From: JBOGNO01 sp050747245
GTDB lineage: Bacteria; Acidobacteriota; Terriglobia; Acidiferrales; UBA7541
Reading direction: 5' to 3'
Length of the DNA stretch: 64,000 nucleotides
Assembly (NCBI GenBank): GCA_050747245.1
Contig: JBOGNO010000016.1
Coordinates: 35,167 to 99,166, forward strand
The position numbers and the translations under genes were made by a program. Below, one piece after another: positions 50,988 through 59,614 of this stretch (position 1 is the first letter of the stretch; the number at the start of each line of letters is the position of its first letter). Below the pieces are notes generated by a model that did not search any database, was not told where the DNA came from, and saw nothing but the letters and a program-made list of their open reading frames with translations.

Positions 50988-52145
50988 ATGAGCGATGTCC
51001 CCATGAAGCGGCTGCTGGCGGTTCTCCGCGGCGAACGCGGCGCCATGCTCCGGCTGCTCGAAAAGTTTGTTCGCGCTGAGTCGCCAAGCTTCGACAAGGC
51101 CGCCGTGGACCATTTCGGCAGACTCGTTGCCGCAGAATGGAAAAAGCGGGGCGCGAAAATTGCCTGGCTGCGGCAAAGCGGCCGCGGCAATCATCTGCGA
51201 TGCGAAATCTCGCTCGGGCCCACGCGGCCGAAACGTCAGATACTCATGCTCGGCCACCTGGATACTGTGTACAGGAGAGGGACGCTCGCGAAGACTCCGT
51301 TTCGCGTGGCGGGCGGCCGCGCGTGGGGGCCGGGAACGTTCGACATGAAATCGGGGTTGGTGCAGGCGCTCTTTGCCGTGGACGCACTGCGAAGCGTCGG
51401 ATGGTGCCCACCGAAGCGCATCGTATGCCTGTGGACAACGGACGAAGAAATCGGCAGTGGCTCTTCGCGCAAGGCGATTGAACGCGAAGCGCGCCGCAGC
51501 GACACCGTGCTGGTGCTCGAGCCCTCGTTTGGCAGCGCGGGACGCCTGAAAACTCAGCGCAAGGGCGTCGGCGAAGCGGAAATCATCGCTTACGGGCGCG
51601 CAGCTCATGCGGGAATCAATCCGGAGAAAGGCGTAAACGCCGTGCACGAATTGGCTCTGCAAATTGCCCGGCTGATGCGCATGAATAATCCTCGAAAGGG
51701 AGTCACCGTGCAGGCCACTGTGCTCGAGGCAGGCAACTTCACGAATGTCATTCCCGAGCGGGCCCGCGCGCTGCTTGACATTCGAGTGCAGCGCTTGGCA
51801 GACGCTGAGAAACTAAACCGGGAGCTCCGTCGGTTGAAACCGATCCTCAATGGAGCGCGCCTTGCCGTGCGCGGCGGACTCAACAGGCCGCCTCTCGAAC
51901 GCACGGCGGCAGTTGCTGGGCTTTTCCATCACGCTAAGTCTCTCGCAGCAGAGATAGGAATTTCTCTGGGAGAGGCCTCTACGGGAGGCGGTTCGGATGG
52001 AAACCTGACCGCTGCCCTCGGGATTCCCACGCTCGATGGGTTGGGCGGTGTGGGCGAAGGCGCGCACACCCCGCGCGAGCACATCCTGGTTCACACCCTC
52101 GCAGAGCGCGCGGCACTCCTTGCAGGATTGTTAGCCACGCTCTGA
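50988..52145 (+). CDS. M20-family metallopeptidase
   Basis: A 385-residue M20/M28-like zinc peptidase (glutamate carboxypeptidase-type). Metal ligands fall in LMLGHLDTVY (H, D), GTFDMKSG (D), TTDEEIGSGSS (EE pair) and VLEPSF; the inserted dimerisation domain begins with KTQRKGVGEAEI. ATG at 50988 has AGGA 9 bases upstream; a longer in-frame start is less likely. No signal peptide is seen. Substrate unknown. Confidence 0.92.
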   Translation: MSDVPMKRLLAVLRGERGAMLRLLEKFVRAESPSFDKAAVDHFGRLVAAEWKKRGAKIAWLRQSGRGNHLRCEISLGPTRPKRQILMLGHLDTVYRRGTLAKTPFRVAGGRAWGPGTFDMKSGLVQALFAVDALRSVGWCPPKRIVCLWTTDEEIGSGSSRKAIEREARRSDTVLVLEPSFGSAGRLKTQRKGVGEAEIIAYGRAAHAGINPEKGVNAVHELALQIARLMRMNNPRKGVTVQATVLEAGNFTNVIPERARALLDIRVQRLADAEKLNRELRRLKPILNGARLAVRGGLNRPPLERTAAVAGLFHHAKSLAAEIGISLGEASTGGGSDGNLTAALGIPTLDGLGGVGEGAHTPREHILVHTLAERAALLAGLLATL

Positions 52146-52235
52146 ATTTTACAGATTCGCAGAACGATGGAATTTTTCTGATGTGTCCCGGAAAGCGTTC
52201 TTACGGAATTTCTGAACAGCCCGATGGACGCGGCC

Positions 52236-53660
52236 TTACTGCAGGTAGGCTCGGCGGAGATAGATGATGCTCTGCTGTCTCAAGTCCTCATAGTCCAAGT
52301 TCAGTGCGTTGCGTAGCGCCGCCTCAGGAGTACCTGCAGTGCCAATCATGCCGAGCAAGCGTTCGATATTCTCCATGCCGCCCGTAGCAATTATGGATTC
52401 GATTGCCGCGAGTGACCATGCATAGGCGCGCTCCACGGCCGAATCCGGCAGTGACTGCCAGGAGTCCTCAAGCGCTTCGAAGCGCGGCAAGCCGCCTGTG
52501 TGTGCGGCTTCGACGAGGGCCGCGGCCACCTCACTGGAGCGCCGGCCCTCCATCCATTGCGCGATTCCTTCCTGAATCCACACGGGACAGCGATTCCCCG
52601 TTTTCTGCGCCACAAAACTGTGCGTCAATTCATGAATCAGCACGCGTGCAAGCTCCGGCGTCACATCTCGCAGTCCCTGCACAGGGATCCGGATGCGGCC
52701 ATCATTGATGGCGCCGGCCCAGTGCGGGGCCCGCGTGATGTCGGAGAAATCCTGCTCTGTGTATAAGACTACGGCAATCGGTTCCGGCGGCGAGTAGCTG
52801 AGTTCGTTCGAAAGGGAGCGATAGTCGAGTTCGAGCTGGCGCAGAATTCCGCGGGCCAGTCCCGGGGCCGCGGCGCCGGAATACTTCAAATCGAAATGTT
52901 CCGTTTCACCTTCGCGGAAACGGCTTTCCTCTTCCAAATCGCGCTGGGCCTTTTCCAGCGCGTGCTTCAGATCGACATCGGGGCGCACCAGGAGCGCGCG
53001 TTTCCATTCCGCCACCGCCAGATCCAGGCGATCTTCACCGTAGTAGGCCCAGCCACGCAGCTTCGCCACGTCCGCTGAATCGGGGTCGAGCTGGTGCGCA
53101 CGATCGAGCGGCTCCAGCGCCGCGGTGAACTGGCTCTGGCGCAGGAACAGGACGGCAAGGTTCAGCAACAGCGGGACATTGTCGCGAGAATATACCAACG
53201 CCGTCCGATATTGTCGCACAGCTCCTTCCGCGTCATTGTGGGAGAGTAGAAACTGCGCGGCCGCATAATGCGCGGCAGCATCCCGGCGTAAGGCATTCGG
53301 CGTGCCGCTGTTTGCTTCACTGTCCACCCGCGCCAGATAGGCAAGATCCAAATCGCCGTCGCGGATCACTGCCTTGGCAGTGTCTTCGTATCCCACCGCG
53401 AGGTTTGCTTGCGGCGTATCCACCACCGGCGGAGTTGAGGGAGAGGGCGACATCAACGGCGGCGTCTCACGCTCGATGTGATCCACCAGCGCCCGTGGAA
53501 AGCTGATTTCACCCGCCGTGGTCGTCACGCGCACTTTTTCGCCATCTTCGACGACGTTTTCGCCGCGGATTCGCCTGCCGTTTTTCAGCACCACAGTATC
53601 CCCGTAGGCCGCTGCGGCTGAGAGGAGCACGCACAGGAAAAGAATCGCCCTAAAGCGCAT
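52236..53660 (-). CDS. Exported TPR protein with MA-like metallopeptidase domain
   Basis: A 474-residue protein. Residues 1-20 are a signal peptide (RFRAILFLCVLLSAAAAYG). After a short SH3-like segment (VVLKNGRRIRGENVVEDG) there are TPR repeats (about 115-240) and then a peptidase MA-like domain with the zinc motif HELTH (about 341-345) and the downstream glutamate in WIQEGIAQWMEG. It is likely periplasmic. Tail-to-tail spacing from M20 is 90 bases. Substrate unknown. Confidence 0.88.
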   Translation of the reverse strand: MRFRAILFLCVLLSAAAAYGDTVVLKNGRRIRGENVVEDGEKVRVTTTAGEISFPRALVDHIERETPPLMSPSPSTPPVVDTPQANLAVGYEDTAKAVIRDGDLDLAYLARVDSEANSGTPNALRRDAAAHYAAAQFLLSHNDAEGAVRQYRTALVYSRDNVPLLLNLAVLFLRQSQFTAALEPLDRAHQLDPDSADVAKLRGWAYYGEDRLDLAVAEWKRALLVRPDVDLKHALEKAQRDLEEESRFREGETEHFDLKYSGAAAPGLARGILRQLELDYRSLSNELSYSPPEPIAVVLYTEQDFSDITRAPHWAGAINDGRIRIPVQGLRDVTPELARVLIHELTHSFVAQKTGNRCPVWIQEGIAQWMEGRRSSEVAAALVEAAHTGGLPRFEALEDSWQSLPDSAVERAYAWSLAAIESIIATGGMENIERLLGMIGTAGTPEAALRNALNLDYEDLRQQSIIYLRRAYLQ

Positions 53661-53738
53661 CCACAGATTTTAACGTGAATCGTGGCCGTTCCTGCCACAG
53701 GCTTGTCCACCGGTGCTCCGAATTGCTACAGTCGAGGA

Positions 53739-56189
53739 ATGAGAGGTGGGGGTCCTGTTCTCGCCGTTGCCTGCCTGCTTGCGGTCTCCTTCGCGCAACA
53801 GCCGGCGCCCGGCATGTCCTTGCCCGCCGACCCGCATGAGCTTTTCCGCCAGTTGAATGCGCTGCAGGTGGACGCGAGTAGGGTCTATTCGGTCCATAAC
53901 GTAACGCTCCGGCGGCAGGGCGTTGACCTCACCTTCTTCGAAGGCAAACTTGCGTTTCTCCTCCCGCTGGCCGGGCGCGAGAGCGGTGCGGTTTTCAGCG
54001 GGCGCGGCCGGGTGATTGCTGTTCCACGTGAGGCAGCGGAAAAACGCTCGCTCGCTCGTTTTCTCAGTGTGCCTCTGCTCGATCAGGAGATTTCGCGCGC
54101 TTATCTGCGTTTCACGGACGGCACAGCCGCGGAGCTCGCCAAGGATTTTCAAGACTCCGGAATTTCCGCGGTATCTGATCCGGATATGGCGGCAGTCTGG
54201 AACGCGGCACTTGCGGAGCTCAACCCGGTCCAATCGCTGCGCGTGATGGACGATTGGCTTTCCACCGCCCCGCGGCCGTATTTCTACGCGGGCGTTGTGG
54301 GCAACACCAGCGGGCCCTTCGATGTGTTGATTGACAGCCGCAAGGATGAGCCGGTCATGCTCGGGCAGCCGCGCGCTGCGAATGGAGAGGGGTTCTTCGA
54401 CGTGTGGGCGTCTTATCCCGCACGAGGAGACTCGGCCGGCGGCGGCGACCCCTTCGCTCCTTTGGATATCTCCGTGGACACTACCATCGGCGACGACTTA
54501 ACTATCGATGGAAAGTCCGTGCTTCATTTTCGCGCCGTACGCGGAGGCGACCGCCTCCTCGCCCTGGAGCTCTCGCGCTTCGTTCGGGTGCAGAGCGTTA
54601 CCGGCGCGGATGCCCAGCCCCTCGCGTTTTTCCAGAATGAGGATGTTCGCGAGCAGGAGATCGCTCGTCTGGGAAACGACGCGCTGATTGTCGTTCTTCC
54701 CCATGCCGCAGCCGCGGGCGAAGAATTTCGGCTTTCCATTGCCTATCGCGGAAATGTAATCGGCGATGCTGGCAACGGAGTATATTTCGTCGGTGCGCGG
54801 GGAAGTTGGTATCCCCATTTATTGGGCGAAGGCCGCTTCGTTCCCTTCGACCTTACATTTCGCTGGCCCAAACGGCTGAAGCTCGTGGCCACAGGCACCA
54901 AACTCGAGGAGAAAGAAGCGGGGAATATGCGCGTGGGCCACTGGCGATCCAGCGTCCCGCAGGAAGTGGCCGGCTTCAACTTGGGTGAATACGCAGCCCG
55001 CTTGGCGAACGCCCAAGATCCGCGCATCGAGGTCTTCGCCAATCAGCAGCTCGAAAATGCCATCCTGGCCCGCCTGCGCTCCCTGCCTCTTTCGAATGCC
55101 GGTCCGCCGGACCTTTACACGACGCCCGACGGCTTGCCTCCGCCGCTGGTTCCCTTCCTGCTTCCGCCGAATCCGGCCGCGGTGCTAAGTCAACTCGGGC
55201 AGCGCATTCTCGATTCCGTGCACTTCTTCGAAAAATTGAACGGCCCCTTTCCTTTTGGTCAGCTGGAAGTTTCCCCTATTCCGGGATCCTTCGGCCAGGG
55301 CTGGCCGGGCTTGCTTTACCTTTCCACGCTCGTGTTTCTTCCGCCGGAAGCGCAGACCCGCGCCGGCATCAAGCCGGAAGCGCAAAAAGAAATGGAAGAT
55401 ATCGTGCCTTTCCACGAAGTCGCGCATCAGTGGTGGGGAAACGTGGTCAGTGCGGCCAGCTATCGTGATGCGTGGCTCGAAGAAGCCATGGCCAATTACC
55501 TGGCTCTCCTCTACGCCGACCAGAAAAAACCCGGAAAACACATTCTCGCGAACTATCTTTCACGGTTTCGTGCGGATTTGGCGGCGAAGGAGCCGGGAAG
55601 CAGCGAAACGATTGAGCAGGCCGGCCCGCTCTGCCTGGGCTTCCGGCTGACTTCCTCGAAATCGCCGCAGGCTTATGAAACCATCGTGTACGGAAAGGGT
55701 GCCTGGATTATCCACATGCTCCGCATGATGCTGCGTGAGCAGGATTCGCATCAGCCCGACGCGCGTTTTGCCGAATTGCTGCGGCACACACTCGCGGACC
55801 ATCGCTTCCAGGCCATCTCCACTAAGGATTTTGAAAAGCAAGCCGAAAAGGTGATGACGCCTTCGATGGATCTCGACGGCAGTCATACGCTCGATTGGTT
55901 TTTCGATGAGTGGGTAAATGATGTGGGAATCCCGCGCTATTCGGCCCAGTTCAAGGTCCATCCGCGCGGCCAGGAATTCATTGTTCGCGGCGCACTGCTT
56001 CAGGACGATGTGCCGGAAGATTTCACGGCGCGCGTGCCGCTTTACGCGCAGCGGCCCGGTTCCGCTCCTGTCTTGCTCGGAACCGTGGTCACCAACAGTG
56101 CGGAAACGAGTTTTCAGTTTAAGACGCGATTTGCTCCGGCCCGCATTCTGATAGACCCGAACGCTACGTTGCTTTGCCGGACGGATTGA
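53739..56189 (+). CDS. Exported M1-like zinc metalloprotease
   Basis: An 816-residue protein with a signal peptide (VLAVACLLAVSFA, cut before QQPAP). The catalytic motif HEVAHQWW is near residue 559 and the third zinc ligand is in WLEEAMANYLALLY about 20 residues later, as in M1 gluzincins. The first about 350 residues are a non-catalytic beta-rich part. There is no GAMEN motif typical of aminopeptidases; the corresponding region reads SFGQGWPGLLYLS, so aminopeptidase activity is uncertain. The gene is divergent from the MA-like peptidase gene, 78 bases apart. Confidence 0.9.
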   Translation: MRGGGPVLAVACLLAVSFAQQPAPGMSLPADPHELFRQLNALQVDASRVYSVHNVTLRRQGVDLTFFEGKLAFLLPLAGRESGAVFSGRGRVIAVPREAAEKRSLARFLSVPLLDQEISRAYLRFTDGTAAELAKDFQDSGISAVSDPDMAAVWNAALAELNPVQSLRVMDDWLSTAPRPYFYAGVVGNTSGPFDVLIDSRKDEPVMLGQPRAANGEGFFDVWASYPARGDSAGGGDPFAPLDISVDTTIGDDLTIDGKSVLHFRAVRGGDRLLALELSRFVRVQSVTGADAQPLAFFQNEDVREQEIARLGNDALIVVLPHAAAAGEEFRLSIAYRGNVIGDAGNGVYFVGARGSWYPHLLGEGRFVPFDLTFRWPKRLKLVATGTKLEEKEAGNMRVGHWRSSVPQEVAGFNLGEYAARLANAQDPRIEVFANQQLENAILARLRSLPLSNAGPPDLYTTPDGLPPPLVPFLLPPNPAAVLSQLGQRILDSVHFFEKLNGPFPFGQLEVSPIPGSFGQGWPGLLYLSTLVFLPPEAQTRAGIKPEAQKEMEDIVPFHEVAHQWWGNVVSAASYRDAWLEEAMANYLALLYADQKKPGKHILANYLSRFRADLAAKEPGSSETIEQAGPLCLGFRLTSSKSPQAYETIVYGKGAWIIHMLRMMLREQDSHQPDARFAELLRHTLADHRFQAISTKDFEKQAEKVMTPSMDLDGSHTLDWFFDEWVNDVGIPRYSAQFKVHPRGQEFIVRGALLQDDVPEDFTARVPLYAQRPGSAPVLLGTVVTNSAETSFQFKTRFAPARILIDPNATLLCRTD

Positions 56190-56267
56190 ATTCGCAGCGA
56201 ACAGGCGCAACTATCCCGGGGCCTCTCCACTGCTGCACTTGCTCTTCTGACTTCGCTCTCGATTGGT

Positions 56268-56927
56268 TTATTTCTTTGAAGGAGCTATCGGACTCTCGAA
56301 CGCTTCTTGAATTCCCCACGCCCCGAATCCCGCCGCCCCGCCGAGCAAGATCAGTTTGAGAAGCGTGCGGCGCTTGCGAACGCCCGACCGCTGCACTCCC
56401 CGGGGGTCCGGCTCGAGTTCGGAGACCACGCGATACGACTTGCCGGCCTCGATCGTATATGTCTGGCCATCGGCTTCGACGGCCACCGTTCCGCGGAAGC
56501 TCGATACGACGATTTCATCCTCGCTCACCAGCATCACGCGCGCCTGCGTTGCATCCGCATTCTTGGCGTGCACCACGGCGTGCGGCGTCCGCACTTCGAT
56601 TCCCGCCCCTGTGGTTGTGAACGCTGCGGCGCCCTGGGTGAGTGTCGCGCTCACGTTGGTCGCGCTGCCATCCAGCGTGGCCGCCCCGCCGCCCATCAGA
56701 AACAATTGTGATCCGCTGAACCGCAGCCGCACCGAACCGTCCGCACCAGCTGCCAGCGAATCCCCCGCATAAACCGTCGTGCCGCTCGTTGCACTCACGT
56801 TGTCGAGCTTGGCATTTTCCGATTGCACCACGGTACCCAGCGCGTTCACCGCTGAACCGAGCACCGGCATGTCCATGAGTCCAGCAACCAGAATGATAAC
56901 GATCAACATCCGGACGTAAGTCCGCAT
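56268..56927 (-). CDS. FecR-domain protein with C-terminal membrane anchor
   Basis: A 219-residue protein. A signal-anchor or signal peptide comes first (MLIVIILVAGLMDMPVLG), then a FecR-like beta domain (SENAKLDNVSATSGTTVYAG, RLRFSGSQLFLMG, and EDEIVVSSFRGTVAVEADG). A second hydrophobic helix near the C-terminus (LLKLILLGGAAGFGAWGI) is the pattern of acidobacterial FecR-like proteins without an adjacent sigma factor. ATG at 56927 has GGAGG 5 bases before it. The function may be envelope sensing. Confidence 0.85.
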   Translation of the reverse strand: MRTYVRMLIVIILVAGLMDMPVLGSAVNALGTVVQSENAKLDNVSATSGTTVYAGDSLAAGADGSVRLRFSGSQLFLMGGGAATLDGSATNVSATLTQGAAAFTTTGAGIEVRTPHAVVHAKNADATQARVMLVSEDEIVVSSFRGTVAVEADGQTYTIEAGKSYRVVSELEPDPRGVQRSGVRKRRTLLKLILLGGAAGFGAWGIQEAFESPIAPSKK

Positions 56928-56952
56928 GGCCGCCTCCGAGAGGTACAGGGTC

Positions 56953-56981
56953 AATTTAGGTTCCATCACAAGTAGCGTCAA
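56953..56981 (-). promoter_or_regulatory. Promoter of the FecR-domain gene
   Basis: On the minus strand TTGACG (56981-56976), 17-base spacer, TAAATT (56958-56953). It lies about 26 bases upstream of the ATG. Confidence 0.65.
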
Positions 56982-57117
56982 CGGAACCCGGCGCGCGTGT
57001 GTCTTAAAGCCTAACAGCGCGTCATGTGGCTGGGTTATTTGCATCATACGCCAGCGCCGCATCGAGCGCCAGCCTTTCTTCCTCTCCAGTATCCCAACGC
57101 AATTTCGGCGACATGTC

Positions 57118-57657
57118 TCAATTCTTCCAGGCGTGTAACCGTGGCACCCATCGGGGAACGTTTCTGCAATATTCTTCATACTCCTCGCCGAATTTCCTCC
57201 GCAGCGTCGGCTCTTCGTAGAACAGGACAAACAACATGACCGCCAGCACGCCTGCGGACACCACTTCGATTGCCAACCTGCTTGCCTGCCCAAAGACCAC
57301 CCACAGTCCCGCCCATCCCGTGAAGAATCCCACGTACATCGGGTTGCGCACGTAGCGATAGAAGCCCACCACCACCAGCCTCTGCGGCGGAGCCATCGGC
57401 GCAGGCGTTCCCCGGCCCGTCTTGCCGAAGTCCCAGATGCATCGTATTGCCACAGCAAAACCAATTACCGCAGGCACGCTCGCAAACCAGCGCCACCGCG
57501 CCACACCGGAAGCATCCACGTGAAATCCCAGCCAGCCGGGCAGTAACCAGAACCACAGCGCAAAGAATAAAGCGCCTACCGCCAGCGACGCGGCTGCTGT
57601 CGCCCAACTCTCGGCGCCATCTCCGTGTCGCTCAACTTCAGGTTGTCTGTTGGTCAT
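57118..57657 (-). CDS. ICMT/PEMT-type membrane methyltransferase
   Basis: A 179-residue membrane protein with four or five helices. The isoprenylcysteine/phospholipid methyltransferase signature is RYVRNPMYVGFFTGWAGLW (about 105-123), followed by YEEPTLRRKFGEEYEEYCRN. Members methylate membrane-associated acceptors with S-adenosylmethionine; the acceptor here is unknown. No cysteine-prenyl system is visible nearby. Confidence 0.88.
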   Translation of the reverse strand: MTNRQPEVERHGDGAESWATAAASLAVGALFFALWFWLLPGWLGFHVDASGVARWRWFASVPAVIGFAVAIRCIWDFGKTGRGTPAPMAPPQRLVVVGFYRYVRNPMYVGFFTGWAGLWVVFGQASRLAIEVVSAGVLAVMLFVLFYEEPTLRRKFGEEYEEYCRNVPRWVPRLHAWKN

Positions 57658-57698
57658 GCACGGTGCCTCTCACGCCTGAGTTAGCGCCCAACGCTGTT

Positions 57699-58565
57699 TC
57701 AGAATCCGCGCGCGATGAGGAATTTGCTCACAATGGAAAAGAACTCGTCCGGTTTTTCCAAATACATCAAATGTCCCGCATCGGGCACGACGATGCGTGC
57801 AGCTCCGGGTATTGCCATCACCAGCGCGCCGGCCACAGCCTGATTGTCCGCGATGTCCCCGGATCCGATCAGAATCAGCGTGGGCATTCGAAGTTCCCGC
57901 ACGTACGGAAAATTCGGTTTCTCCGGCAGCGGCATGTCATTGTGCGTCAGGTCCTGCGGAGAGGCCGTCAGCAGATCGTGAAGCCGCTTGCGCGCCGCAT
58001 CGTGGCCCGGAACGATGAGGAAAGGATCGCGCACGGACGCATCCATCAGATCCTGCGCCTTGTCCGATTGCGAATTCGCCTGCTCGCGCAGCAGGAAGTG
58101 CTCCGAGTAAGGAAACCCCGTCGCCGCCGGCCCCACGAGCACCAGGTCGCTGACGTATCCGCCATAGCGCAGCGCGAAATCGAGCGCCACTTCGCCGCCG
58201 TGCGAACTCGCTACGACCGCGGCATGGCTGATTTTCCGGTCGCGCAGCAGCGCCGCCAGGTCATCCGCCTCGTAATACGGTTTCGTCGTTGCCGGAGACC
58301 GCCCGTATCCTCGCCGGTCGTAACGGATCGCGTGGAAGCGCTTGCAGAACGCCGGCCACACGTCATCCCACACCGCCGAATTCACCACTCCGTCGTGCAG
58401 CAGCACCACCGCATCCGATCCGCTGCCGCATTCCTCGTAGTACAGCTTTGATCCATCGACCTCGACGAATGCCCCACGCGGCGTTTCGGAGTTCGCAGTC
58501 TGCGCAAACGCAACCTCACTTCCGAGGAAAAGAATGAAAAGGACTGAAGCCGCCAGGGTTTTCAT
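57699..58565 (-). CDS. Exported alpha/beta-hydrolase
   Basis: A 288-residue hydrolase with a signal peptide (KTLAASVLFILFLGSEVAFA, cut before Q). The oxyanion phrase is VVLLHDGVVNSAVWD, the nucleophile lies in VASSHGGEVAL (usual G-x-S-x-G reduced to A-S-S-H-G), and the histidine is in VVPDAGHLMYLEKP. The acid is likely in GSGDIADN. The substrate is unknown. ATG at 58565 is preferred to a GTG two codons earlier. Confidence 0.9.
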   Translation of the reverse strand: MKTLAASVLFILFLGSEVAFAQTANSETPRGAFVEVDGSKLYYEECGSGSDAVVLLHDGVVNSAVWDDVWPAFCKRFHAIRYDRRGYGRSPATTKPYYEADDLAALLRDRKISHAAVVASSHGGEVALDFALRYGGYVSDLVLVGPAATGFPYSEHFLLREQANSQSDKAQDLMDASVRDPFLIVPGHDAARKRLHDLLTASPQDLTHNDMPLPEKPNFPYVRELRMPTLILIGSGDIADNQAVAGALVMAIPGAARIVVPDAGHLMYLEKPDEFFSIVSKFLIARGF

Positions 58566-58694
58566 CCACACAACCTACTCCGGAGGAGGGTCCGTTTTCA
58601 AACGTAGCCGCGAAGTTTCACTTGCCCGAGTAGCCGGGTATACTTGCCGACGAGTCGGCCAATCCGAAACGCTTTGGATGAACACTAGTCCCCG

Positions 58695-59351
58695 ATGAAA
58701 CTAATCTCCGTGAACGTCGGCCTCCCTCGCGAAGTGCCGTGGCATGAGATGACGGTGACTACGGCCATCTTCAAGCAGCCCGTCTCAGGCCGCGTCGCCT
58801 TGCGCAAGCTCAATCTCGACGGCGACCGTCAGGGCGATCTCACCGTCCACGGCGGCGAGCATAAAGCCGTTTACGCCTATCCCCTCGCGCATTACGCCTA
58901 CTGGAAAAAGGAATTGCCCGGCCGCGAATTGCCCCTGGGTATGTTTGGAGAAAACCTCACTGTGGATGGCTTGCTCGAAGACTCCGTCCATCTTGGCGAT
59001 CGCCTCTCTGTCGGCTCCGCGGAACTGGTCGTGACGCAGCCGCGCCTGCCTTGCTACAAACTTGGCTTGAGATTTGCCTCCGACGACATGGTGAAGCGCT
59101 TCCTCGCGAGCGGCCGCACGGGATTCTATTTCAAGGTCGCCCGCGAAGGGGAAGTCGGCGCCGGCGATGAAATCGCCGTACTGTCTCGCGACCCTAACGC
59201 CGTTCCCGTCTCCGAAATCACTCGCCTCTATGTCGCGAAGAGGTACAGTGACGCCGATGTCGCTTCCGTGCGCCGTGCACTGCTTGTCGCCGCGCTCCCC
59301 GAAAGTTGGAAGGATTACCTCCGCCACCGCCTCGAAAAAATCCCGTCTTAA
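58695..59351 (+). CDS. MOSC-domain protein (YiiM-like)
   Basis: A 218-residue MOSC protein. Family segments are LDGDRQGDLTVHGGEHKAVY (near 42-61), MFGENLTVDGLLE and the conserved cysteine in QPRLPCYKLGLRF (near residue 120). The C-terminal three-helix piece is present, as in YiiM-type proteins that reduce N-hydroxylated substrates with molybdenum cofactor. No moco synthesis genes are near. A TATACT at about 58636 is a possible -10 without a clear -35. Confidence 0.92.
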   Translation: MKLISVNVGLPREVPWHEMTVTTAIFKQPVSGRVALRKLNLDGDRQGDLTVHGGEHKAVYAYPLAHYAYWKKELPGRELPLGMFGENLTVDGLLEDSVHLGDRLSVGSAELVVTQPRLPCYKLGLRFASDDMVKRFLASGRTGFYFKVAREGEVGAGDEIAVLSRDPNAVPVSEITRLYVAKRYSDADVASVRRALLVAALPESWKDYLRHRLEKIPS

Positions 59352-59575
59352 TCCTATTCCGCACGCAACAAGACTGATTCTCTGATTCACTTCCTGGCGA
59401 TATCCGCCAAGCCGGAGACTGCATTCCATCCATTCGGCCAGGGCCAACGGAACTTCCATCTTTCGACAACGGCATTTCTGGGGCGTCAGCAAGACCTCAC
59501 TTCTGCAAGCGGCGAACGAATCGCCAGTTTGCCCGCACGCGGCTCTCGATTCGGCTTGCTAACCGGGGAGTTGCA

Positions 59576-59604
59576 TTGACTTGCCTCGTACCGCAATTTA
59601 AGAT
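59576..59604 (+). promoter_or_regulatory. Promoter of the kinase gene, overlapping an upstream ATG
   Basis: TTGACT (59576-59581), 17-base spacer, TAAGAT (59599-59604). Its -10 box ends inside the first in-frame ATG (59603), so that ATG cannot be in the mRNA. The predicted start is within a few bases of the ATG at 59615, implying a nearly leaderless mRNA. Confidence 0.7.
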
Positions 59605-59614
59605 GAGCACTACC

